From Spirochaeta sp. (lineage in GTDB: Bacteria; Spirochaetota; Spirochaetia; UBA9216): 9,456 nucleotides of DNA. The DNA lies in contig DMKD01000249.1 of the NCBI GenBank assembly GCA_003454605.1, positions 1,007-10,462 on the forward strand, given 5' to 3'. The notes beneath the pieces were generated by a model, which did not search any database, was not told the origin of the DNA, and was given only the letters and a program-made list of their open reading frames with translations. The translations under genes were made by a program, and so were the position numbers. Below, in pieces: positions 1 through 6,118 of the stretch (within the stretch, counting starts at the first letter, position 1; the number at the start of each line of letters is the position of its first letter).

Positions 1-17
1 CATGTTTAATTTGTTCC

Positions 18-52
18 TGAAGTTTGAAAAAGCTTAGCTTTTTCAAACTTCA
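18..52. repeat. 16-bp perfect inverted repeat upstream of trxB
   Basis: The arm TGAAGTTTGAAAAAGC (18-33) pairs perfectly with 37-52 around a TTA loop (34-36). The inner part is an A5...T5 stem, as in bidirectional terminators, but no T run follows the outer stem on either strand. It could terminate an upstream transcript, act as an RNA-stabilising or attenuator hairpin in the trxB leader, or be one copy of a dispersed genomic repeat. The structure is certain; its role is not. Confidence 0.75.
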
Positions 53-60
53 TCTCGTAA

Positions 61-80
61 ATCCGCCTTCCATGGCGGGT
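61..80 (+). promoter_or_regulatory. Leader hairpin just before the trxB ribosome binding site
   Basis: CCGCC (63-67) pairs with GGCGG (74-78) around a 6-nt loop, and flanking A-T and T-G pairs extend the stem to 7 bp. It lies 7 nt before the GGAG (88-91) that serves the ATG at 97, so it could affect translation or mark the 5' end of the mRNA. A TATAAAT string (80-86) overlaps its 3' edge, but I find no matching -35, so I do not call a promoter here. Confidence 0.35.
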
Positions 81-96
81 ATAAATTGGAGTTAAA

Positions 97-1320
97 ATGG
101 CTAGAGAAAAGAAGATAGAAGAATATGATGTAGTCATCATAGGCGGCGGAGCAGGCGGGTTAACCGCAGGTATCTACGCAGGACGTGCAAGACTGAAGAC
201 CCTTCTCATTGAGAAGGCTCTTGTCGGTGGACTTGCCACATATACAAACGAAATTGAGAACTACCCTGGTTTTCCTGAGGGAACGACCGGACTTGGACTG
301 ATGAACCTTTTTGAAAAACAGGCTAAGAAATTCGGTGTTAAGTTCAAGGGTACTGACGTGAAGTCGGTGGATTTCACCGGTGAAACAAAGATCGTTGAAA
401 CATTCAGAAATATCTATAAAGCTAAAGTAGTTATTGTTGCTTCCGGCGGAAGACCGAGAATTACCGGTGCAGAAGGTGAGGAGACTTTCCTTTTTGATAA
501 GGGTATATCTTTCTGCGCCACATGTGACGCAGCTTCAAACACAGGAAAAGATGTTTTGATCATCGGTTCAGGTGATGCTGCAATTGAAGAGGGAATGTTT
601 CTTACAAAGTTCGCCAATAAGGTTTATGTTTCCGTTATCCATGATGAAGGAAAGATGGACTGTAATGAAATTGCCAAGGCGGAAGCCCTTGCGAATCCAA
701 AGATGGAATTTATCTGGAACACTGTTGTAAAGCGTTTTGAGGGTGAAGATCACCTTACAAATGTAGTTCTTGATAACCTCAAGACAAAAGAAGAGATCAA
801 TATTGAGGTTCCGACCTGTTTTGAGTTCATCGGATATCTCCCGAATACCGAAATATTCAAAGAGAAAATCACGATGACCGATAGAGGTTACGTAGTCGTT
901 AACGAGAATAAGGAAACAAATGTCGAAGGTGTCTATGCCGTTGGTGATGTTACCGATAAATTTCTGAAGCAGGTTGCAACTGCCGTGGGCGACGGAGCAA
1001 TTGCAGGCTATGCTGCTGAAAAATTTATTGCGGAAGACGAGACATACAAAAGTCAGATTCTTGGTAAGGACGGTGTCGTATTTGTATATGATGCGTCTGA
1101 AGAGGGCTGCCGTGACTGTCTTGCTGAAGTTGAAAAGCTTGAGAAAGATCTTGAAGAGCACCACTGCATTACAAGGGTTGACATCTATAAATCAAGAGGT
1201 ATTTCAGACCGGATGGATATCAATGAGGTTCCGAGGCTCGCAATAGTCAAGGGCGGTCAGATAGTTAAGGTCCTCGATGAGGATTTTGATCCGGAAGAAG
1301 TAAAATCAACTCTTGCATAG
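97..1320 (+). CDS. trxB: Thioredoxin reductase-like flavoprotein fused to a thioredoxin-like domain
   Basis: This 407-residue cytoplasmic FAD disulfide reductase probably passes electrons to thioredoxin-type dithiols. The FAD-binding GGGAGG lies near residues 16-21, followed by the family segment ENYPGFPEG. The redox pair is CATC (Cys140, Cys143), the second nucleotide fold has GSGDAA, and a GD motif with QVATAVGDGAIAG closes the FAD domain. Residues from about 325 to the end form an extra thioredoxin-like domain with CRDC (Cys338, Cys341) and a Val-Pro at Pro379 where thioredoxins have the cis-proline. Ordinary TrxB is about 310-320 residues, so this is a fusion. The usual HRRDxxRA motif that binds the NADPH 2'-phosphate is replaced by HDEGKMDC (182-189), so the donor may be NADH or ferredoxin (inference). 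The start is set by GGAG at 88-91, 5 nt upstream. It is followed after 16 nt by a rhodanese lipoprotein gene. Confidence 0.88.
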   Translation: MAREKKIEEYDVVIIGGGAGGLTAGIYAGRARLKTLLIEKALVGGLATYTNEIENYPGFPEGTTGLGLMNLFEKQAKKFGVKFKGTDVKSVDFTGETKIVETFRNIYKAKVVIVASGGRPRITGAEGEETFLFDKGISFCATCDAASNTGKDVLIIGSGDAAIEEGMFLTKFANKVYVSVIHDEGKMDCNEIAKAEALANPKMEFIWNTVVKRFEGEDHLTNVVLDNLKTKEEINIEVPTCFEFIGYLPNTEIFKEKITMTDRGYVVVNENKETNVEGVYAVGDVTDKFLKQVATAVGDGAIAGYAAEKFIAEDETYKSQILGKDGVVFVYDASEEGCRDCLAEVEKLEKDLEEHHCITRVDIYKSRGISDRMDINEVPRLAIVKGGQIVKVLDEDFDPEEVKSTLA

Positions 1321-1336
1321 AGAATAGGAAACTGAG

Positions 1337-2254
1337 ATGAAGAAAAGATTTATATTCAGTGCGCTGATTCTCGTACTTGCCGTAATTCTGTTCGCAGGCT
1401 GCGGCAATGGTAAATATGAGGAATCCGGCTCGCTGATTATCGACGCGGATGAGGCACTAGAGCTTGTTAACTCAGGCGACTGGATTCTGCTTGACGCGCA
1501 GAAGAAAACTTCTTTTGAGAAGGAACATGCTGACGGATCTGTTAATATTGAGCGGAAAGAGATCACAGTTAAGCGCCAGGTTGCGAACATGCTTGGTTCC
1601 GCTGCTCAAATTGCCGAAGTTGCAGGAAATGCAGGACTTACTGCTGATTCTAATATCGTAATTTACGATGATAATAATAATATGGATTCGGGGAGACTTG
1701 CCTGGACCTTTATGATCTACGGTCATACGGGACAGATAAAGATTGTTTCCGGCGGATTGTCTGCTTTAAAGGCGGAAGGTGTATCTATAACAGATGGAAC
1801 CGTTTCAGCTGCAGCAGCAGTATATAAAGCAGGAAATCTCGATACATCCATGGTAATTGACAAGGAAGGGGTTCTGGCTTTGATTAATGATGCGCCTGAA
1901 AACTGCGCCATCATCGATGTAAGATCAGACGAAGAGTACAATGACGGTACAATTCCCGGAGCTGTTCATATCGAATACCTGAAGAACAATTTTTCAGATA
2001 TTACATACAAACCCGTACAGCAGATTCGCATTCTCTACAAAGATGCTGGAATCATGCCGGAAGATACTATTGTAATGTTCTGTAAAAGTTCAATAAGGGC
2101 TACCCAGACCTGGGCCGCACTTTATAATGCAGGTTACCGAAATCTGAAGGTCTATGACGGTGCATGGCTTGAATGGAGTATTGATGATTCTTTACCTGTA
2201 TATAAACCGGAAATACCCGGACAGGTTCAGATTCAGGTAGAGGACGCCTCGTAG
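1337..2254 (+). CDS. Two-domain rhodanese (sulfurtransferase) lipoprotein
   Basis: The 305-residue product begins with a lipoprotein signal peptide: MKKR, a hydrophobic run, and the lipobox LFAGC, giving lipid-modified Cys22. Two rhodanese domains follow, laid out as in classical thiosulfate/3-mercaptopyruvate sulfurtransferases. The N-terminal domain (about 30-150) keeps the GHTGQIKIVSGG stretch but has no cysteine at the active loop, as is normal for the non-catalytic half. The C-terminal domain (about 170-290) has IIDVRSDEEY, GTIPGAVHI and the catalytic loop CKSSIRA with Cys249. Known family chemistry is transfer of sulfane sulfur from a donor such as thiosulfate to a thiol or cyanide; the real substrate cannot be read from sequence. 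It should act outside the cytoplasmic membrane. An AGGA at 1326-1329 precedes the ATG, and the 16-nt gap to trxB suggests one transcript. Confidence 0.87.
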   Translation: MKKRFIFSALILVLAVILFAGCGNGKYEESGSLIIDADEALELVNSGDWILLDAQKKTSFEKEHADGSVNIERKEITVKRQVANMLGSAAQIAEVAGNAGLTADSNIVIYDDNNNMDSGRLAWTFMIYGHTGQIKIVSGGLSALKAEGVSITDGTVSAAAAVYKAGNLDTSMVIDKEGVLALINDAPENCAIIDVRSDEEYNDGTIPGAVHIEYLKNNFSDITYKPVQQIRILYKDAGIMPEDTIVMFCKSSIRATQTWAALYNAGYRNLKVYDGAWLEWSIDDSLPVYKPEIPGQVQIQVEDAS

Positions 2255-2267
2255 AGGAGTCTTCCGG

Positions 2268-2287
2268 ATGCTTCTTAGAAGCATTTT
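2268..2287 (+). terminator. Weak terminator-like hairpin after the first rhodanese gene
   Basis: ATGCTTC (2268-2274) pairs with GAAGCAT (2278-2284) around a TTA loop, and the T run is only TTTT (2284-2287). The stem is short and AT-rich, so termination is probably partial. It follows a second imperfect hairpin (2243-2250 with 2254-2261) that contains the stop codon. Placed before a gene with its own promoter, it fits the end of the trxB-rhodanese transcript. Confidence 0.45.
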
Positions 2288-2326
2288 CAGAATAAATAGA
2301 TAAAAATTATTCGATAAAAAATTAAC

Positions 2327-2350
2327 TTTCCCTTGATCTTTCAGGGGAAA
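2327..2350. promoter_or_regulatory. Dyad (possible operator) over the -35 region of the second rhodanese gene
   Basis: TTTCCCTTGA (2327-2336) and TCAGGGGAAA (2341-2350) form a 10-bp dyad with one G-T wobble and a 4-nt centre. It includes the TTGATC that would be the -35 element and ends 2 nt before the TATAAT at 2353. This position suits repressor or activator binding, though the signal could also simply be an RNA hairpin. No known regulator consensus is claimed. Confidence 0.4.
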
Positions 2351-2358
2351 TATATAAT
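2333..2358 (+). promoter_or_regulatory. Candidate sigma-70 promoter for the second rhodanese gene
   Basis: A perfect TATAAT is at 2353-2358, with TTGATC at 2333-2338 as the best -35. The 14-nt spacing is shorter than the optimal 17, so the -35 assignment is weak and the promoter may need an activator. Transcription would start near 2365, giving a leader of about 30 nt. Confidence 0.5.
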
Positions 2359-2375
2359 CCTTTCGCTAAGGATTA
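2355..2375 (+). promoter_or_regulatory. 5'-leader hairpin of the second rhodanese gene
   Basis: TAATCCTT (2355-2362) pairs with AAGGATTA (2368-2375) around TCGCT. It overlaps the -10 element in DNA. If transcription begins upstream, the hairpin would sit about 9 nt before the ribosome binding site. It may affect mRNA stability or start-site use; its function is unknown. Confidence 0.35.
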
Positions 2376-2383
2376 CAAATTAT

Positions 2384-2389
2384 AAGGAG
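2384..2389 (+). promoter_or_regulatory. Strong Shine-Dalgarno fixing the start of the second rhodanese gene
   Basis: AAGGAG lies 6 nt before the ATG at 2396. The signal peptide begins at that ATG, so the in-frame ATG at 2333 is rejected: it would add 21 residues in front of the signal peptide and lies within the putative promoter. Confidence 0.85.
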
Positions 2390-2395
2390 ATTTTA

Positions 2396-3328
2396 ATGAA
2401 AAAGATTACTGTTCTTTTAATTGCCCTGGCGCTTGTTTTCGGTTTTGTTACCGGCTGTGCTAAAGAAGAAGCTGCTGCACCTGCCGCAGAGAAAACTGTT
2501 GAGAAAGCTGCTGAAGCTGTTGTTGAAGTTGATACTGTTGAAGCAGCTGCTAACGCATACTTTGCTGATTTCCCCGGAAACAGAATCATTCCTACTGACC
2601 AGATCATGGCTAAGATGGATGCCGGTGAAGATTTCTTTCTTCTCGATATCAGAAAAGCTGCTGATTATGAAAAAGGTCACCTCAAAGGTGCTGTAAATGC
2701 TCCCTGGGGTCCTGCTGTTGCTGAAGCACTTGCATGGCTTCCGGATGATAAACCCGTATATGTAAACTGTTACTCAGGTCAGACTGCAGGTCAGGCTACT
2801 GCAGTTCTTAATGTTGCAGGCATAGAGGCTTCTTCTGTTAAATACGGATATAATCTTGGTATCGCCAAGACAGAGGGAGTTGATGCTTACATCACAACTG
2901 ACGTAACTGCTGCACCCGATGCTACAGGCGTTAAATACGATGCCGACATCAAGGCTGCCGTAGAAGGTTATTTCAATGCTATTCCCGATAAGGGCAGCAA
3001 CATCTGGCCCGCTTCAAAGGTTAAAGAAGCTCTCGATGCTGAAGAAATCACAACCATCGTTTCTATCAGACAGCAGGATGCATATGACGCGGGTCATATC
3101 GAAGGTGCGACTCTTATCCCCTGGGGTAAAGGGATGCAGGAAAAATTCAATGTACTGCCCAAAGATGAAACTTTCGTAGTTCATTGTTACTCCGGTCAGA
3201 CTGCCGGTCAGACTGTAGCAATCATGAGACTGCTTGGTTATGACGCTGTATCACTCAAGAGCGGTATGGGAACAAGCGGGACCGGCGATTCAGGCTGGGC
3301 CAATGAAGGTTTCCCTGTAGTTCAGTAA
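2396..3328 (+). CDS. Tandem rhodanese lipoprotein with two catalytic cysteines
   Basis: The product has 310 residues and a lipoprotein signal ending FVTGC (Cys21), then an Ala/Glu-rich linker (about 22-50) that would hold the domains off the membrane. Two homologous rhodanese domains follow. The first (about 55-155) has LLDIRKAADYEKGHLKGA and active loop CYSGQTAGQ with Cys125. The second (about 190-300) has SIRQQDAYDAGHIEGA and the same loop with Cys264. Unlike the preceding gene, both halves keep the cysteine, and each half starts with a similar YF...P segment, so this is an internal duplication of a single-domain rhodanese. The loop has Thr where many single-domain rhodaneses have Arg. Probable role: extracytoplasmic sulfane-sulfur binding or transfer, substrate unknown. 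A strong ribosome binding site, its own -10 and a strong terminator suggest a well expressed, separately controlled gene. Confidence 0.9.
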   Translation: MKKITVLLIALALVFGFVTGCAKEEAAAPAAEKTVEKAAEAVVEVDTVEAAANAYFADFPGNRIIPTDQIMAKMDAGEDFFLLDIRKAADYEKGHLKGAVNAPWGPAVAEALAWLPDDKPVYVNCYSGQTAGQATAVLNVAGIEASSVKYGYNLGIAKTEGVDAYITTDVTAAPDATGVKYDADIKAAVEGYFNAIPDKGSNIWPASKVKEALDAEEITTIVSIRQQDAYDAGHIEGATLIPWGKGMQEKFNVLPKDETFVVHCYSGQTAGQTVAIMRLLGYDAVSLKSGMGTSGTGDSGWANEGFPVVQ

Positions 3329-3349
3329 TATTAATATTGAGTTATACTT

Positions 3350-3382
3350 AAGGCCGTTTGATTTTCAAACGGCCTTTTTTTT
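3350..3382 (+). terminator. Strong rho-independent terminator after the second rhodanese gene
   Basis: AAGGCCGTTTGA (3350-3361) pairs perfectly with 3365-3376 around a TTT loop, and T residues run from 3375 to 3382. It lies 21 nt after the stop codon. A 12-bp stem with a GC-rich core and eight T residues is a textbook intrinsic terminator. It separates the redox/sulfur block from the motility block. Confidence 0.93.
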
Positions 3383-3425
3383 GAAAAAACCAGGCTGAAC
3401 TTTCTATTCGACCGTTCGCGGGGAT

Positions 3426-3457
3426 TTGACAGCAGGCTTGCATTATAGATCCTGCTG
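3426..3457 (+). promoter_or_regulatory. TTGACA -35 element inside an inverted repeat upstream of the EAL gene
   Basis: A consensus TTGACA sits at 3426-3431, after the terminator and before the GTG at 3473. No good -10 lies 16-18 nt downstream; TATAGA at 3444-3449 is only 12 nt away. The 7-bp inverted repeat CAGCAGG (3430-3436) / CCTGCTG (3451-3457) overlaps the -35 and flanks the spacer, so it could be an operator or an activator-dependent promoter. The position favours a promoter for the EAL-fliG operon, but the exact start is unresolved. Confidence 0.35.
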
Positions 3458-3472
3458 CATTAGACTATAGTT

Positions 3473-5005
3473 GTGAAAGAATCAGAAAATAAAATTAAAA
3501 ACAATCGAAGTCATGAATTCTCTTCTCTGGAAGAGGCGCGGAATATAATTGACGAGCTGCTTCAGGACAAAACCGTACTTCTCGGAAAGATTCGATCCCT
3601 CATGATTCGATTAGAGCAGTCGGAACGAATGCAGCAGAGTTCAAGTATGAAGCTGATGTATGACGGAATATCCGGTCTACCTAACCACTTTAAAATGGAT
3701 AAAGACATAGGTACTCTGCTTTGGGACTTTTTTCAGCTTCCCGAACCTCCTAGAATTAGCCTTTTACTAATTAAGCTTGATAAAAACTTTAATCACATCC
3801 GTCAGGCATTTACTACCGAAGTATTTGAAAATATTTTGTACACAATATCGAACAGACTTAAAGAAATGCTGGATCAGCGGGGACTCCTTTACCATCCCAG
3901 GCTAGATGAATTTGCAATTTACATCTTTGACTCCTTGCCTGACGAGCAGCTTCAGAATCTGGTCCGGGAAATAACTGAAAATATTGAAACTACCATAGAT
4001 AATCAGGTTTACAAGGTTAAGGTCGGCTGCCACATAGGCATCGCGAGTTTTCCTGAAGACGGATTAAATAAACGTATGCTTCTGTCAAATGCTGATATTG
4101 CCCTGAGCCAGGCACTCATAAGTGAAACAGCAATGGTTTTCTTTAATGATGAGATGCGCAGAGATGTAATGGGAAACCTGGAAATGCAGGATGGCCTTCT
4201 GTCGGCGATAGAGGTGAAGACCATCCTGGAACTCAGTGATAATTTTACCTTATTTTTTCAACCGATTCTGACTGTTGGGAAGATCAATCCGGAGGGCTTG
4301 GACTGCACGGAAATAAAAGCTGAGGTTCTGATACGATGGAAAGATCCGAACCGCGGAACAGTTCTGCCGAGAAATCTCATTGAAGTAGCTGAGGAAACCG
4401 GACTGATCCTTCCTATCGGCAGATGGCTCCTGAAAGCCTCCATGATGAAGCTTTCCGAATGGCAGAAGGTGTATTCAAGTTTGAAACTCTCAATAAATAT
4501 CTCTCCCAGACAGTTTTTCAGCGACAGCTTTTCAGGTGAGCTCAAGGAACTGGTAGAACGGGCCGATGTTGACCCGCATGATATTTTTCTTGAAATTACT
4601 GAATCATGTCTTTTCAACGATCAGGAGCTTGCCAGTGAAGAGATTAAGGTCCTTCATGAAATAGGGTTCAATATATCCCTCGATGACTTTGGAACGGGGT
4701 ATTCATCTCTCGGTTATCTTGATAGATTTCATGCCGATGTATTGAAGATTGACAGAATATTCACTGACGGTCTGGATGAAGAAGGAAAGAAGAGGGATAT
4801 AATAAAATCTATTGTCCGCATAGGACAGGAACTCGATATGGAGGTTGTTTTCGAGGGCATTGAAACGAAAAACCAGCTTGAGAAAGCCTATGAGCTCGGC
4901 TGCCGAACTTTTCAGGGCTTTCTAATAAGTCATCCGCTGCCTGTAGAAGATTTTCAGGAATTTTTGGAGAATACCAAAGACAAGTTCATAGCCTTTCCTG
5001 ATTGA
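3473..5005 (+). CDS. Cyclic-di-GMP phosphodiesterase: degenerate GGDEF plus EAL domain
   Basis: This soluble protein of 510 residues should hydrolyse cyclic di-GMP to pGpG. Residues about 18-55 look helical or coiled-coil and there is no membrane segment. A GGDEF-like domain spans about 60-210 (DGISGLPNHFKMD at its start), but the signature is RLDEF (143-147) instead of GGDEF and no RxxD inhibitory site is visible, so cyclase activity is unlikely. The EAL domain (about 240-500) keeps the catalytic set: EVL (Glu284), Asn342 in NISPRQF, EITES, DDFGTG (Asp404, Asp405), LKID, EGIE (Glu461) and the final FQG. The start is GTG at 3473 because an in-frame stop lies at 3461; no Shine-Dalgarno is visible, and ATG at 3602 is a shorter alternative. 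It lies 30 nt before fliG, which suggests a joint role in motility control. Confidence 0.88.
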   Translation: MKESENKIKNNRSHEFSSLEEARNIIDELLQDKTVLLGKIRSLMIRLEQSERMQQSSSMKLMYDGISGLPNHFKMDKDIGTLLWDFFQLPEPPRISLLLIKLDKNFNHIRQAFTTEVFENILYTISNRLKEMLDQRGLLYHPRLDEFAIYIFDSLPDEQLQNLVREITENIETTIDNQVYKVKVGCHIGIASFPEDGLNKRMLLSNADIALSQALISETAMVFFNDEMRRDVMGNLEMQDGLLSAIEVKTILELSDNFTLFFQPILTVGKINPEGLDCTEIKAEVLIRWKDPNRGTVLPRNLIEVAEETGLILPIGRWLLKASMMKLSEWQKVYSSLKLSINISPRQFFSDSFSGELKELVERADVDPHDIFLEITESCLFNDQELASEEIKVLHEIGFNISLDDFGTGYSSLGYLDRFHADVLKIDRIFTDGLDEEGKKRDIIKSIVRIGQELDMEVVFEGIETKNQLEKAYELGCRTFQGFLISHPLPVEDFQEFLENTKDKFIAFPD

Positions 5006-5035
5006 AGATAGCTTGTTCTACTGTTATTATTAGAT

Positions 5036-6118
5036 ATGAAGAAAATAGATCGTGCAGCCGCTGCCTACCAGAAAAGCGGATTTATTAAAACTTCAATTAC
5101 CCCTAAACCGGGAGGTGCATCAAAAGCCGCAAAATTCCTCTTACTCATTGGTCCCGATCAGGCTGCTGAGGTGCTTAAGAAGTTTTCTCCTGAAGATATT
5201 GAAAAAATTGCAAGAGAAATTGCCCAGGTTCTAAAGCTTGAAAAAAGTGAATCGGAAGATATCCTTAAAGAATTCGGCGAGCTTGGTGCGGATAAAAAAA
5301 CAGAATGGAATCCTTCGCCCGGTGAATCGATTAGCGGCGGACCTGAACGCGCTAAAGAGATGCTGCTAGCGGCTCTCGGCCGTGAAAAGGGTCAGGCAGT
5401 GTTCGACAGGGTGCTGCCCTTCGGAGGCCGTAAACCATTTGATTTTATGAATGATCTTCACAGCGAACAGATCCTGCTGATTCTCAAGAATGAACCGCCC
5501 TATGTTCTCAGTATCGTACTGTCATTTCTCGAGCCTGAAATATCCTCGAAGTTAATTGCAGGACTACCGCCGGCAAGCCGGAAAGAGATCGTTCTCCGTA
5601 TCGCAAGACAGGGGGAGGTGGCTCCGGGAATCATCGAAAAAATGGAAGTCATCTTCCGGGACAGGATAAGGACCCAGGGTCAGGTTGTTACTGAAGAGAT
5701 CGACGGTAAATCAGTATTGGCCGGCATCCTCAGGCACATGGATCCCGGAAGTGAGGAGCATATTCTCGATGGATTGACAACCGGGAGCATCGGTCTTGCC
5801 GACGATATTAAAAGCAGTATCTATACAATTGAACTGCTAATGAATATGGATAACAAGGATGTCCAGTATCTGCTGCGTGATTTTGATAATTCAGAACTTG
5901 CTATCATTATTAAAGGTAAGAGTGAAGATGTGCGGGGTAGAATTCTCAAAAGTATTTCTGAGCGCAGAAGGGTAATGGTGGAGGAGGAATCTCTCTACTT
6001 AGGTGAAATGCGCCGTTCAGATGTGGATAAATCCACGCGCGAACTGATAGATTATCTGATGGAGCTTGAAAAGCTAGGTGAAGTTAAAATACCGCGGGGA
6101 GACGAAAAATGGATTTAG
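5036..6118 (+). CDS. fliG: FliG-family flagellar motor switch protein (spirochaete FliG1-like)
   Basis: FliG forms the rotor ring that links the MS ring and FliM and meets the stator to make torque. The 360-residue product has the three FliG parts: N domain (about 30-95, AAKFLLLIGPDQAAEVLKKF), middle domain (about 110-220) and C domain (about 225-355), which keeps LLRDFD and an IKG matching the LKG of the torque region. Key motifs have drifted: the middle-domain EHPQ is EPPY (153-156), and the MFxF hinge is IYTI (262-265). This fits the second FliG of spirochaetes (FliG1) rather than the main motor FliG, although the paralogue assignment is inference. No clear Shine-Dalgarno precedes the ATG. 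The gene follows the phosphodiesterase by 30 nt, and its last 10 nt overlap the next gene, so the three genes look like an operon. Confidence 0.87.
   Translation: MKKIDRAAAAYQKSGFIKTSITPKPGGASKAAKFLLLIGPDQAAEVLKKFSPEDIEKIAREIAQVLKLEKSESEDILKEFGELGADKKTEWNPSPGESISGGPERAKEMLLAALGREKGQAVFDRVLPFGGRKPFDFMNDLHSEQILLILKNEPPYVLSIVLSFLEPEISSKLIAGLPPASRKEIVLRIARQGEVAPGIIEKMEVIFRDRIRTQGQVVTEEIDGKSVLAGILRHMDPGSEEHILDGLTTGSIGLADDIKSSIYTIELLMNMDNKDVQYLLRDFDNSELAIIIKGKSEDVRGRILKSISERRRVMVEEESLYLGEMRRSDVDKSTRELIDYLMELEKLGEVKIPRGDEKWI

Noticed and set aside
568..1164. Minus-strand ORF of 198 codons opposite trxB
   Set aside because: It is antisense to a clear flavoprotein with all family motifs. The product is rich in Phe, Asn, Ile and Cys with no recognisable domain, as expected from a complement shadow.
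2333..2395. Upstream in-frame ATG for the second rhodanese lipoprotein
   Set aside because: It would put 21 polar and mixed residues before a lipoprotein signal peptide, has no ribosome binding site, and overlaps the likely promoter.
3437..3450. TATAGA at 3444-3449 as a -10 paired with TTGACA 3426-3431
   Set aside because: The spacer is only 12 nt, too short for a normal sigma-70 promoter.
4258..4617. Minus-strand ORF of 119 codons opposite the EAL domain
   Set aside because: It lies wholly against conserved EAL motifs on the plus strand, with no start signals and no family pattern.
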